Assembly: GCA_963830495.1 (NCBI GenBank) | Contig: CAWHMS010000002.1 | Location: 868,001-932,000 of the forward strand | DNA length: 64,000 bases | Reading direction: 5' to 3' | Origin: CAWHMS01 sp963830495 | GTDB taxonomy: Bacteria; Actinomycetota; Actinomycetes; Propionibacteriales; Nocardioidaceae | In this document: in pieces, positions 50,070-58,335 of the stretch | How positions within the stretch are numbered: the first letter of the stretch is position 1 | Layout of the letters: the number at the start of each line of letters is the position of its first letter | Made by a program: the position numbers and the translations under genes | Notes under the pieces: generated by a model | The model's database searches: none | Told to the model about the DNA's origin: nothing | Seen by the model: only the letters and a program-made list of their open reading frames with translations

Positions 50070-51003
50070 TGCTGTGCAGCGCCTCGTTGAGCGCGATGCC
50101 GCCGCCGACGCGGCGCCGCGCCTCGATCGCGCCGGTGACGCTGTTCTGCCAGAACTGCCAGTCGGACTGGCCGGAGAGCTCGCGTGCCTTGACCACGGCG
50201 CCGTCGGGGAGCGTCACCTTGGTCCCGGCCGTCACGTAGCAGCCGGCCGCCACGACACAGTCGTCGCCGAGAGAGATGCCGAGGCCGGCGTTGGCACCGA
50301 GCAGGCAGCGCTCGCCGATGGAGACGACCTCCTTGCCGCCGCCGGAGAGGGTGCCCATGATCGACGCGCCGCCACCGATGTCCGACCCGTCGCCGACGAC
50401 CACGCCCGCCGAGATGCGGCCTTCGACCATCGAGGCGCCCAGCGTCCCGGCGTTGTAGTTGACGAACCCCTCGTGCATCACCGTCGTGCCGGCCGCCAGG
50501 TGAGCGCCGAGCCGAACCCGGTCGGCGTCGGCGATCCGGACGCCTGCCGGTACGACGTAGTCGGTCATCCGGGGGAACTTGTCGACGCCGTGCACCTGGA
50601 GGGCTCGACCTGCTGCTGTCGCGCGAAGCCGGGTGCTCTCGAAGCCTGCGACGGCGCACGGCCCCAGCGAGGTCCAGACGACGTTGGCGAGCAGGCCGAA
50701 GACGCCGTCGAGATTGATCGCGTGCGGGTGCACCAGCCGATGGCTGAGCAGGTGCAGCCGCAACCACACGTCGAGGGTGTCTGCCGGCGGCTTGTCGAGG
50801 TCGTCGATGACCACGCGGACGACGACTCGACGTACGCCGCGCACCTCGTCGACGCCGGCTGAGGCGGACAGCTCGGCCGGCGCGTCCTCGTCGGCGCTTG
50901 GCGGGACACCGAGCGCCGGCTCCGGGAACCACGCGTCGAGCACCGTGTCAGTGGCGTCGAAGGTGGCCAGGGCAAAGCCCCAGGCGGCAGGGGGTGTCGT
51001 CAC
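50062..51003 (-). CDS. dapD: Tetrahydrodipicolinate N-succinyltransferase
   Basis: The 313-residue left-handed beta-helix enzyme transfers succinate from succinyl-CoA to tetrahydrodipicolinate, the entry step of the succinylase DAP pathway. The hexapeptide repeats are visible (VRLGAHLAAGTTVMHEGFVNYNAGTLGASMVEGRI, then GSDIGGGASIMGTLSGGGKEVVSIGERCLLGANAGLGISLGDDC). The length and N-terminal domain are those of the actinobacterial form (about 317). GTG 51003 is set by a minus-strand TATCGT (51016-51011) exactly 7 nt upstream. The hydrolase downstream is coupled to it. Confidence 0.95.
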   Translation of the reverse strand: MTTPPAAWGFALATFDATDTVLDAWFPEPALGVPPSADEDAPAELSASAGVDEVRGVRRVVVRVVIDDLDKPPADTLDVWLRLHLLSHRLVHPHAINLDGVFGLLANVVWTSLGPCAVAGFESTRLRATAAGRALQVHGVDKFPRMTDYVVPAGVRIADADRVRLGAHLAAGTTVMHEGFVNYNAGTLGASMVEGRISAGVVVGDGSDIGGGASIMGTLSGGGKEVVSIGERCLLGANAGLGISLGDDCVVAAGCYVTAGTKVTLPDGAVVKARELSGQSDWQFWQNSVTGAIEARRRVGGGIALNEALHSNE

Positions 51004-51082
51004 GGCCACCACGATACGGAGTCAGCCTGAAGGTTCGATGAAAGGACCCGACTCCGGCAGCCTCCGAAGAATCCGACCCCAA

Positions 51083-51170
51083 CGGGTCATGACCGGCTCA
51101 GGTGTCACCGATGTCCCGAGACAGCAACCTGTTACCGATCTGCCGAGACACCCCAGCGGGTCATGACCGG
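51083..51170. repeat. Compound repeat element between dapD and VOC gene
   Basis: Two copies of the 14-mer CGGGTCATGACCGG (51083-51096 and 51157-51170, each holding the palindrome GGTCATGACC) flank two 20-bp direct repeats, GTCACCGATGTCCCGAGACA (51104-51123) and GTTACCGATCTGCCGAGACA (51131-51150). The latter resembles ends of IS481-type elements known in actinobacteria. No transposase gene is present. Confidence 0.6.
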
Positions 51171-51213
51171 TGGCAGTGGGATCCTTCCGAAGCTGCTGGC
51201 TAAGGTGACCGGC

Positions 51214-51894
51214 ATGGCCGTGGCTCGCTACAAGGACCTGTGCATCGACTCCAGTGACAGTGACGAGCTCGGTCGCTTCTGGGCTGCCGCCCTCGGGCTG
51301 AGGTTCGAGCCCGACGACGCCGCGGGAGTACTTGTCGGCGATGTGCCGGAGAAGCGGATCTGGATGAACGTCGTGCCCGAGGCCAAGACCGCCAAGCACC
51401 GGGTGCACATCGACGTACACGCCGGATCGCTGGTCGAGCTGGAGCACCTCGGCGCCCGGGTGGAGATCCCGGGCGAGCCGCAGGGCTGGCCGTGGACGGT
51501 GATGCTCGACCCCGAGGGCGGGGAGTTCTGCGCCTTCGTCCGCGAACCGGACAAGCTGCCCGCCTACCGGCTCTACGAGCTGGGCGTCGACTGCGCCGAT
51601 CCGCAGCGCGTGGCGCAGTGGTGGGCCGAGGTGTTCGGTGCCCAGCTCGGCGGGAGCGAGGAGAAGGGCTGGTGGTGGATCGAGGAGGTGCCGGGAGCGC
51701 CGTTCGAGGCTTGGAGCTTCGCGCAGGTGCCGGAGCCCAAGACGGTCAAGAACCGGATCCACTGGGACGTGGTCGGCAAGGTCGACGACCTGGTTGCGGC
51801 GGGAGCCGCCGTGCTGGCCGAGCCGACGCCTGACTCCGGCTGGACCGTGATGGCGGATCCTGAGGGCAACGAGTTCTGCGTGTTTGCCCCCTGA
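51214..51894 (+). CDS. Two-domain VOC family protein
   Basis: The 226-residue protein has two VOC half-domains: VARYKDLCIDSSDSDELGRFWAAALGL ... VMLDPEGGEFCAFVR, then YELGVDCADPQRVAQWWAEVFGAQL ... WTVMADPEGNEFCVFAP. Each half ends in the metal-ligand Glu of EGxEFC, and His of RVHIDV/RIHWDV is the second ligand. Substrate unknown. ATG 51214 is fixed by TAAGGT (51201-51206) exactly 7 nt upstream; the ATG at 51163 lies inside the repeat element and is rejected. It is divergent from dapD. Confidence 0.9.
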   Translation: MAVARYKDLCIDSSDSDELGRFWAAALGLRFEPDDAAGVLVGDVPEKRIWMNVVPEAKTAKHRVHIDVHAGSLVELEHLGARVEIPGEPQGWPWTVMLDPEGGEFCAFVREPDKLPAYRLYELGVDCADPQRVAQWWAEVFGAQLGGSEEKGWWWIEEVPGAPFEAWSFAQVPEPKTVKNRIHWDVVGKVDDLVAAGAAVLAEPTPDSGWTVMADPEGNEFCVFAP

Positions 51895-52067
51895 GCCGCG
51901 CGGGTTCGCCTGGCCGGGTGCGACCTTGCGCCGTACGCAGGCTCGATGACCGGCGACTGAAATCGTGTACGACGCGATCACCGGACGTCCGGCCGCAGCT
52001 CCAGAGCAGCGCCGGCGGACGATAGCGCGCCGTGGCGCCGACAACCGAGGACGGCACAATGGCGCGC

Positions 52068-53159
52068 ATGACCTCTTCCGAGCTCACCGCCGACCACGCC
52101 CCCACCCAGCTCGACCCGACGGCGGACATCGTCGATCTCACCGCATCCCTGGTGGACATCGAGTCGGTCAGCGGCAACGAGCGCGCGATCACCGACGCGA
52201 TCGAGCGCGCGCTCGCCGGCAAGCCGTGGCTCGAGCTCTGGCGGCACCAGAACTCCTTCGTCGCCCGTACGTCGCTCGGTCGCCCCGAGCGGGTCGTGAT
52301 CGCCGGTCATCTCGACACCGTGCCGGTCAACCACAACCTGCCGGCGCGCCTGGCGGACGGCACCTTGCACGGCCTCGGATCCTGCGACATGAAGGGCGGC
52401 CTCGCCATTGCCCTGCAATTGGCCGCCACCCTGGCGACCCCCAACCGCGACGTGACCTATGTCTTCTACGAGTGCGAGGAGGTCGAGGCCGAGCGCAACG
52501 GGCTGACCCTCATCTCTGCCATCCGTCCGGAGGTGCTCGAGGGCGACTTCGCCGTGGTGATGGAGCCGTCGAACGCCGCGATCGAGGCCGGCTGCCAGGG
52601 CACGATGCGCGTCGACGTCTCGACAGTCGGAGTCCGCGCCCACAGCGCCCGCTCGTGGAACGGTGTCAACGCCATCCACGCGGCTGCTGACATCCTGGAC
52701 CGGCTGGCGGCGTACGAGCCCCGGCAGCCGCTGGTCGACGGACTGCGCTACCGCGAAGGACTCAACGCGGTCGGAGTCCACGGCGGGGTCGCGGGCAACG
52801 TCATCCCCGACGCCTGCACGGTCTCGATCAACTACCGCTTCGCGCCGGACCGCAGCGTCGAGGAGGCCGCGCAACATCTGCGCGAGGTCTTCGACGGGTA
52901 CGACGTACACATCAGCGACTTCGCGCCCGGGGCGCTGCCGGGCCTGACCCGTCCTGCAGCAGCGGCCTTCGTGGAGGTCGTCGGTGGTGAGCCACGCCCC
53001 AAGTTCGGCTGGACCGACGTCTCCCGCTTCAGCGCGCTGGGCATCCCGGCCGTCAACTTCGGACCGGGCGACCCCGAGCTCGCGCACACCCAGGGAGAGC
53101 ACGTGCCCGTGGCACACCTTCGCAGCTGTCTTGCGCAGATGAGCGCCTGGCTCGGCTGA
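52068..53159 (+). CDS. dapE: Succinyl-diaminopimelate desuccinylase
   Basis: The 363-residue M20-family zinc peptidase removes succinate from N-succinyl-LL-DAP, the last of the three succinylase steps present in this window. Ligand and catalytic residues are visible: IAGHLDTVPVN (His, Asp), GSCDMKGG (bridging Asp), YECEEVEAERNG (Glu-Glu base/ligand), and a dimerisation domain (GTMRVDVSTVGVRAHSARSWNGVNAIH). ATG 52068 is set by CACAAT (52055-52060) exactly 7 nt upstream; earlier in-frame ATGs at 52032 and 52059 are less likely. It is followed 28 bp later by the LOG gene. Confidence 0.95.
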   Translation: MTSSELTADHAPTQLDPTADIVDLTASLVDIESVSGNERAITDAIERALAGKPWLELWRHQNSFVARTSLGRPERVVIAGHLDTVPVNHNLPARLADGTLHGLGSCDMKGGLAIALQLAATLATPNRDVTYVFYECEEVEAERNGLTLISAIRPEVLEGDFAVVMEPSNAAIEAGCQGTMRVDVSTVGVRAHSARSWNGVNAIHAAADILDRLAAYEPRQPLVDGLRYREGLNAVGVHGGVAGNVIPDACTVSINYRFAPDRSVEEAAQHLREVFDGYDVHISDFAPGALPGLTRPAAAAFVEVVGGEPRPKFGWTDVSRFSALGIPAVNFGPGDPELAHTQGEHVPVAHLRSCLAQMSAWLG

Positions 53160-53186
53160 GCACTCGGCCCAGTTAGGTTGGAGGTC

Positions 53187-54002
53187 ATGACCGACCGCAA
53201 GCGGACCGGAGCCGAACGACGCAAGGTCGAGCGCCGCAAGGGTCCGGTGCTGATGCGCCGCGACCAACTCCAGCCGTCCACGACCGACCAGCGACTGCTC
53301 GACTCTCGCGGTCCCTCCGACTGGGTGCACACCGACCCCTGGCGGGTGCTCCGCATCCAGGCCGAGTTCGTCGAGGGGTTCGGCGCGCTGGCTGAGCTCG
53401 GGCCGGCCATCTCGGTGTTCGGCTCCGCGCGCTCCCGGCCGGGTGACCTGGACTACGACCATGCGATGTCGATCGGTCGGGCCCTGGTCGGGGCCGGGTT
53501 CGCCGTCATCACCGGCGGCGGGCCCGGTGCGATGGAGGCGGCCAACCGGGGCGCCTGGGAGGCCGATGGCGTGTCCGTCGGTCTGGGGATCGAGCTGCCG
53601 TTCGAGTCCGGCCTCAACGAGTACGTCGACATCGGGATCAACTTCCGCTACTTCTTCGCCCGCAAGACGATGTTCGTCAAGTACGCCCAGGGGTTCATCG
53701 GGCTGCCCGGCGGTTTCGGGACGTTCGACGAGATCTTCGAGGCGATCACCCTGGTGCAGACGCAGAAGGTGACGTCGTTCCCCATCGTGCTTATCGGCAC
53801 GAGCTACTGGAGCGGCCTGGTGCGCTGGCTGCGCGAGGTGGTGCTCGACGGCGGCAAGATCAACGAGGCGGACCTCGCTCTCATGCATGTCACGGACGAC
53901 ATCGACGAAGCCGTCGCGATCATGGTGCAGGCACGCAAGGAGCGCGAGGGCACCTACGGTCCCGGCGGCCGTCCGCACGGCACACCGCATCGCGCCGAGT
54001 AA
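53187..54002 (+). CDS. LOG family protein (cytokinin riboside 5'-monophosphate phosphoribohydrolase-like)
   Basis: The 271-residue protein has the Rossmann lysine-decarboxylase-like fold with the LOG signature PGGFGTFDEIFE and GGGPGAMEAANRGAW. The N-terminal 60 residues are basic and unlike other LOG proteins. In mycobacteria the equivalent gene (Rv1205) makes cytokinin-type adenine derivatives from AMP conjugates, from published work. Members were long misnamed lysine decarboxylases. ATG 53187 is fixed by TAGGTT (53174-53179) exactly 7 nt before. It follows dapE, as in mycobacteria. Confidence 0.93.
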   Translation: MTDRKRTGAERRKVERRKGPVLMRRDQLQPSTTDQRLLDSRGPSDWVHTDPWRVLRIQAEFVEGFGALAELGPAISVFGSARSRPGDLDYDHAMSIGRALVGAGFAVITGGGPGAMEAANRGAWEADGVSVGLGIELPFESGLNEYVDIGINFRYFFARKTMFVKYAQGFIGLPGGFGTFDEIFEAITLVQTQKVTSFPIVLIGTSYWSGLVRWLREVVLDGGKINEADLALMHVTDDIDEAVAIMVQARKEREGTYGPGGRPHGTPHRAE

Positions 54003-54049
54003 CCACCCGACTTGTCTAAACCACAACTCGTCCTGGCCAGTTGAGGTTC

Positions 54050-54078
54050 TGACAGGCCGGAGGCAGAGAGCTGTCAGG
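54050..54078. terminator. Possible terminator between LOG and folP2-like genes
   Basis: CTGACAG (54050-54056) pairs with CTGTCAG (54072-54078), 7 bp around a 15-nt loop. It lies between the convergent LOG and folP2-like genes and overlaps the end of the latter. Confidence 0.5.
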
Positions 54079-54934
54079 CCAGACCGCGGGTGGCTCGGCT
54101 CGGGGGGCGGTCGCCCTTGATGGAGGCGACCATGTCCAGCACCTGCCGGGTCTCCCGCACCTCATGGGCACGGAACACCTGCGCTCCGTGCCACGCCGAG
54201 ACGGCGGTCGCGGCCAGGGTGCCGCTGAGCCGCTCCTCGGTCGGCAGCCCGAGTGTCTCGCCGACGAAGTCCTTGTTGGACAGGGCCACGAGCACCGGCC
54301 AGCCGAGCGCGACCAGCTCGTCGAGTCGGCGGGTGAGCTCCAAGGAGTGATAGGTGTTCTTCCCGAAGTCATGGGTCGGATCGACCAGAATGCCGTCGCG
54401 TCGTACGCCGAGCGAGACGGCGCGATCGGCCAGTCGGCCCACGGTCGCCACGACGTCGGCCATGACATCGCGGTACGCCGGGCGGTGTGGGTCGGTGCGC
54501 GGCCCCAGACCGCCCGCATGGCTGCAGACCAGCCCGGCCCCGAACTCCGCCGCCACCTGGGCCATCTCCGGGTCGGCGCCGGACCAGGTGTCGTTGAGCA
54601 GGTCGGCACCACGGCTGCACAGCTCCCGGGCGACTGGAGCCCGCCAGGTGTCCACGCTGATGACCAGCTCGGGGTGCAGCTCGCGGACCCGTGACACGAA
54701 CCCCGCCGTCCGACGCAGCTCCTCGGTCGCGTCGACGTCGGCGCCGTACCCCGCCTTGACCCCACCGATGTCGACGATGTCCGCCCCTGCGTCGACGACC
54801 TGGGCGACCCGGTCGAGTGCCGCGGCGTCGTCGTACGTGGTTCCGCGATCGTAGAAGGAGTCGGGCGTGCGGTTGACGATGGCCATCACGACGTACTCCG
54901 AACCGAACGTCCGGCGGCCCAGCCTCAGCGACAC
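54074..54934 (-). CDS. folP2: Dihydropteroate synthase-like protein (FolP2 type)
   Basis: The 286-residue protein has the DHPS/pterin-binding TIM-barrel: VVMAIVNRTPDSFYDRG (first DHPS signature), GADIVDIGGVKAGYG (second), LVISVDTWRAPVARE, LLNDTWSGADPEM and VDPTHDFGKNTYHSLELTRRL. Compared with FolP1, some residues of the pterin pocket differ. In M. tuberculosis FolP2 does not carry out DHPS activity, so the true substrate here is uncertain. The GTG start 54934 has GGTGAGGAG upstream. It is divergent from the DivIVA-domain gene. Confidence 0.9.
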   Translation of the reverse strand: MSLRLGRRTFGSEYVVMAIVNRTPDSFYDRGTTYDDAAALDRVAQVVDAGADIVDIGGVKAGYGADVDATEELRRTAGFVSRVRELHPELVISVDTWRAPVARELCSRGADLLNDTWSGADPEMAQVAAEFGAGLVCSHAGGLGPRTDPHRPAYRDVMADVVATVGRLADRAVSLGVRRDGILVDPTHDFGKNTYHSLELTRRLDELVALGWPVLVALSNKDFVGETLGLPTEERLSGTLAATAVSAWHGAQVFRAHEVRETRQVLDMVASIKGDRPPSRATRGLA

Positions 54935-54990
54935 GTCGGCTCCTCACCCGATCACCACTTTCCTCGCGCAAGCGTGGCACGATCGGCGTT

Positions 54991-55371
54991 GTGATCTGGG
55001 TCTGGGTCGTCGTCTGTGTCCTCGTCGTCGGGGCGGCGGCGGTCGTCGTGGCCGGCCGCGACCACGAGATGGCCGAGGTGTACGACGATCGCCCGGACGT
55101 GCCGATCCCGACGGGCAGGGCGTTGACCGCGACGGATCTGGACGAGCTGCGCTTCTCGACCGGCCTGCGGGGATACCGGATGGACGAGGTCGACGCGTTC
55201 GTCGCCCGGGTCAGGGCCGAGCTCCTGACGCATCCGCTGGAGGAGCGCCAGCACGACGACGACGACAGGTACGGCGATGCCGCGGACCCGCCGGAGGAGC
55301 AGGCCGAGCCGGACGGGCAGGCCGAACGGGTCGAGCCTGACCATGAGCCGCAGCATCGCTCGGGCGCATGA
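54991..55371 (+). CDS. DivIVA-domain membrane protein
   Basis: The 126-residue protein starts with one membrane helix (IWVWVVVCVLVVGAAAVVVAG), then the DivIVA-type motif LRFSTGLRGYRMDEVDAFVARVRAELL (about residues 53-80), which occurs in septum- and pole-associated proteins, and an acidic tail (DDDDRYGDAADPPEEQAEPDG). It corresponds to the Rv1209-type protein next to tag in mycobacteria. GTG 54991 is set by CACGAT (54978-54983) exactly 7 nt upstream. The stop overlaps the tag start by 4 bp, so they are translationally coupled. Confidence 0.85.
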   Translation: MIWVWVVVCVLVVGAAAVVVAGRDHEMAEVYDDRPDVPIPTGRALTATDLDELRFSTGLRGYRMDEVDAFVARVRAELLTHPLEERQHDDDDRYGDAADPPEEQAEPDGQAERVEPDHEPQHRSGA

Positions 55372-55946
55372 GCGGCAGCGACGCCGTCCCGGGACCCGGT
55401 GGGCAGCTGCGTTGCCCCTGGGGCATGTCGGCGCCTGAGTACGTCGCCTACCACGACGAGGAGTGGGGGCGGCCGCTGCGTGGGGACAGCGCGCTCTTCG
55501 AGCGGCTGACGCTGGAGGCCTTCCAGTCCGGCCTGTCGTGGCTGACCATCCTCCGCAAGAGGGAGAACTTCCGGGCCGCCTTCGCCGGCTTCGACGTCGC
55601 AGCGGTGGCCGCGTTCACCGACACCGATCGGGAGCGCCTGCTCGCCGACGCCGGCATCGTCAGGAACAGGGCGAAGATCGACGCCACGCTGGCGAACGCG
55701 AAGGCGGCGCTCATGCTCGACGAGCCGCTCACCGAGGTGATGTGGCGGTTCGCTCCTGAGGAGCGGGCCGCACCTCGCCGGCTGGTCGACGTACCCGCCC
55801 TCACCCCGGAGTCCACGGCACTGGCCAAGGAGCTGAAGCGGCGCGGCTTCGTCTTCATCGGACCCACCACCGCCTACGCACTCATGCAGGCCGTGGGGAT
55901 GGTCAACGACCACCTGGCGGACTGCTGGGTGCGGGACAGGAACTGA
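55368..55946 (+). CDS. tag: DNA-3-methyladenine glycosylase I
   Basis: The 192-residue enzyme removes N3-methyladenine from alkylated DNA. It has the zinc-snap HhH fold: RCPWGMSAPEYVAYHDEEWGRPLRGDSALFERLTLEAFQSGLSWLTILRKRENFRAAFAGFD, with Cys and His zinc ligands at the start (CPWG, YHDEEWG) and a second pair near the end (NDHLADCW). The rest holds GIVRNRAKIDATLANA and FVFIGPTTAYALMQAVGMVNDH. Length is standard. Start ATG 55368 overlaps the upstream gene's stop. Confidence 0.95.
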   Translation: MSGSDAVPGPGGQLRCPWGMSAPEYVAYHDEEWGRPLRGDSALFERLTLEAFQSGLSWLTILRKRENFRAAFAGFDVAAVAAFTDTDRERLLADAGIVRNRAKIDATLANAKAALMLDEPLTEVMWRFAPEERAAPRRLVDVPALTPESTALAKELKRRGFVFIGPTTAYALMQAVGMVNDHLADCWVRDRN

Positions 55947-55948
55947 CG

Positions 55949-56752
55949 ATGCACCGACCCGTCGCACCCGGGATTGGCCTCGTCATCGTGGCCGTGACCG
56001 CTGCCGGTCTCGGCGTGGCCGCGCAGCCCGCCACCGGCGGGCGCTCCACGACCGCAGTCACGACGACGTCGACGGAGAGCGCGGGCGACCGAGCCATGGT
56101 GTCGCGGCGGATCATCGGCTACTCGGTCAACGACCGGCCCATCCGCGCCTACCGGCTGGGCAGTCCACGGGCGGACACCACCGTCGTCGCGGTGGCCGCG
56201 ATGCACGGCAACGAGCAGGGTGGCATCACGATCCTCCATGCGCTGCGACAGGGCGATCCGATCCGGGGTGTCGATCTGTGGATCGTGCCGCGCGACAACC
56301 CGGACGGCGTCCTCCGTGACCGCCGGCACAACGCGCGCGGAGTCGACCTCAACCGCAACTTCCCGACCCGTTGGAAACCCCTGACGGGGTGGTACTACTC
56401 CGGACCTCGGCACAGCAGCGAGCCCGAGACCCGGGCTCTCAAACGGTTCCTCGACCGGGTCGAGCCCGACCACGTCGTGAGCTTCCACTCGCCGCTTCGC
56501 GGCATCGACGCGTCGGGTGCGAAGGATCGGCCGTTCGCGCGGCGGCTCGCGAGCGAGCTCAACCTGCCGATCAAGGAGTTCGACTGCGACGGGAAGTGTC
56601 ACGGCACCCTGACCCAGTGGTTCAACCGCAACTTCGCCGGCTCGTGCGTCACCGTCGAGCTGGCATCGGCACACACCTGGCGCTATCTGCACGTGCGGGC
56701 ACCGCGCGGCCTGGTGCGTGCCGTGGGCGGTGCGTTCGTCAGAGCCGGGTGA
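55949..56752 (+). CDS. Secreted M14-family zinc carboxypeptidase (murein-peptide amidase-like)
   Basis: The 267-residue protein has a signal peptide (GIGLVIVAVTAAGLGVAAQPATG) and an M14 catalytic domain. Zinc ligands are in AAMHGNEQG (HxxE) and SFHSPLRGID (His), the Arg of RDNPDG and NRNFPT binds the carboxylate, and the catalytic Glu is in VTVELAS. The small size and the HxxE spacing match MpaA-like murein tripeptide amidases rather than digestive carboxypeptidases. Likely role: recycling or remodelling of peptidoglycan peptides outside the cell. It overlaps the L,D-transpeptidase gene on the opposite strand by 14 bp. Confidence 0.88.
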   Translation: MHRPVAPGIGLVIVAVTAAGLGVAAQPATGGRSTTAVTTTSTESAGDRAMVSRRIIGYSVNDRPIRAYRLGSPRADTTVVAVAAMHGNEQGGITILHALRQGDPIRGVDLWIVPRDNPDGVLRDRRHNARGVDLNRNFPTRWKPLTGWYYSGPRHSSEPETRALKRFLDRVEPDHVVSFHSPLRGIDASGAKDRPFARRLASELNLPIKEFDCDGKCHGTLTQWFNRNFAGSCVTVELASAHTWRYLHVRAPRGLVRAVGGAFVRAG

Positions 56753-57536
56753 CGTAGCGCCGCGGTCCCATGACGATGCGCGGTTCGGCGCCGGGGCGGA
56801 GCCAGCGCAGCAGCCAACGCATCTTCGCCCGGGTCATGGAGACGCAACCGGCGGTGGCGCCGTCACCGTGCACGTGCACGAAGATGCCTCCGCCGCGCTT
56901 GGTGTCGGCAGGCCGATCCGCGATCCACTGGCGATGGCGGGTCGAGTAGTGCACGCCGCGGGCGGGGTTGAAGCCGACCACCACCGCGTAGGCGTACTGG
57001 CGACCGTAGTCGGCCAGCCGCTCGGCGTGCGCCGGGCGCCAGTCGGCGCGCGCCGACCGATGGCGTTGGTAGACGTTGTACGTCGCCGGGTCATTGGGGT
57101 CGTACGGCCACCAGTCGTCGCCGTCGAAGCGGCGGTACCGAAGGTCGCTTCCGGGGTCGCGGAGCCGCCCGAACGCGGACGGCAGGGGGAAGCGACCAGC
57201 GGGCGTCGTGCCCGTCGACTGGACCCGGTTGTCGGCCGCCACCCAGCCGCCGTACCCAAGCCGGACCCTCGCCGGATCGCCCACGGCGGACCAGCCGTCG
57301 GAGGTCCGTCGCCACGCTCGCAGTGTCGCCCGCTGCTGGCCCCAGCCTCGGGAGGTCACGGTGACTAGCTGCCGGGTGTCACGGGGTACGTCGACGCGGT
57401 CGGCCAGACTCCTGCCGCCGCCTCCCGAGGACGGCAGCGCATCCGGCCCTCCGACTGTGCTGGGCGGAGCGACTGAGGCCATCGCCACGAGGCAAGCCAC
57501 GAAGGCGATCGGGCCGGCAAAGGTCGGGTGGCGCAT
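56739..57536 (-). CDS. L,D-transpeptidase (YkuD-type), secreted
   Basis: The 265-residue protein has a signal peptide (FAGPIAFVACLVAMASVAPP), an N-terminal beta-rich region (LVTVTSRGWGQQRATLRAWRR) and the YkuD catalytic segment IFVHVHGDGATAGCVSM, containing the H-x-x-x-A-x-G-C core with the catalytic Cys. The next helix carries the family Arg residues. It would link 3-3 DAP crosslinks or attach peptides to the wall, complementing the DAP pathway genes in this window. It is convergent with the M14 peptidase, and its first base is next to the enoyl-CoA hydratase stop. Confidence 0.85.
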   Translation of the reverse strand: MRHPTFAGPIAFVACLVAMASVAPPSTVGGPDALPSSGGGGRSLADRVDVPRDTRQLVTVTSRGWGQQRATLRAWRRTSDGWSAVGDPARVRLGYGGWVAADNRVQSTGTTPAGRFPLPSAFGRLRDPGSDLRYRRFDGDDWWPYDPNDPATYNVYQRHRSARADWRPAHAERLADYGRQYAYAVVVGFNPARGVHYSTRHRQWIADRPADTKRGGGIFVHVHGDGATAGCVSMTRAKMRWLLRWLRPGAEPRIVMGPRRYVTRL

Positions 57537-57537
57537 G

Positions 57538-58335
57538 TCAGCGGCCCCGGTAGACCGGCTGCTGCTTGCCCACGAAGGCTTCGACAGCGGTGCGGTGATC
57601 GTCCGAGGCGCCGGTGCGGGCCATCATCTCGCTCTCGAAGGACAACGACTCGGCCAGGCTATGCGAGGCCGCGAAGGACACCGAGCGCTTGACCGACGCA
57701 TAGGCGAGCGTGGGTCCCGCCGCCAGGGTCGAGGCGAGTGCTGCCACGTGATCGATGAGCTCGTCCGCCGGCACGACCCTGCTCACCAGGCCGAGCTCCT
57801 GTGCTTCCGCAGCACTCACCGTGCGCGGCATCAGGAGCAGGTCGAGCGCCGTCGTGCGGCCCACCAGTCGCGGCAGCGTCCACGACGATCCGGTGTCGCA
57901 CGAGAGAGCGACGCCTGTGAAGGCGGTGTTGAAGCCGGCCGTGTCGGCGGCGATGCGAAGGTCACACGCCAACGCGATCGAGAGTCCCGCACCGGCGGCC
58001 ACGCCGTTGACCGCCGCGACGACGGGCTTGTCCATCTCCGCGATCCCTCGGGCGATCGGCGAGTAGTGGGCATCCACGGTTGCCCAGACCTCGTCCGGCG
58101 ACTTCGTCGTGATGTCGGTGATGTGCTCACGCAGGTCCTGGCCCACGGAGAAGGCGCGGCCGGTGCCGGTGATGACGGCGCAGCGCACCGCGTCGTCGGC
58201 GCCGGCCGCTCCGATGGCATCCAGCAACGCCTCCTTCGTGGCGAGGTCCAGGCTGTTCATGCTGTCGGGGCGGTTGAACGTGATCGTGGCGACGCCTTCT
58301 TCGACGGCGTACAGCACTGGTGTGGACTCCGACAT
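57538..58335 (-). CDS. Enoyl-CoA hydratase/isomerase family protein
   Basis: The 265-residue protein has the crotonase fold: FNRPDSMNSLDLATKEALL at the N-terminus, TGTGRAFSVGQDLREHI (oxyanion-hole GxDL), KPVVAAVNGVAAGAGLSIALACDLRIA (second oxyanion loop), and CDTGSSWTLPRLVGRTTALDLLL. In the last block the usual Glu pair of hydratases is not clearly present, so it may be an isomerase or other crotonase. It begins immediately at the paaX stop (TAGATG), so the two are read together, which fits phenylacetate-type or fatty-acid degradation. Confidence 0.88.
   Translation of the reverse strand: MSESTPVLYAVEEGVATITFNRPDSMNSLDLATKEALLDAIGAAGADDAVRCAVITGTGRAFSVGQDLREHITDITTKSPDEVWATVDAHYSPIARGIAEMDKPVVAAVNGVAAGAGLSIALACDLRIAADTAGFNTAFTGVALSCDTGSSWTLPRLVGRTTALDLLLMPRTVSAAEAQELGLVSRVVPADELIDHVAALASTLAAGPTLAYASVKRSVSFAASHSLAESLSFESEMMARTGASDDHRTAVEAFVGKQQPVYRGR

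Noticed and set aside
51982..51993. 12-bp palindrome CCGGACGTCCGG upstream of dapE
   Set aside because: Short GC palindromes are expected at this base composition and it lies about 60 bp from the dapE promoter hexamer without other support.
51978..54026. 682-residue open frame on the minus strand
   Set aside because: It covers dapE and the LOG gene in antisense; both have intact family motifs and leaderless promoters on the plus strand.
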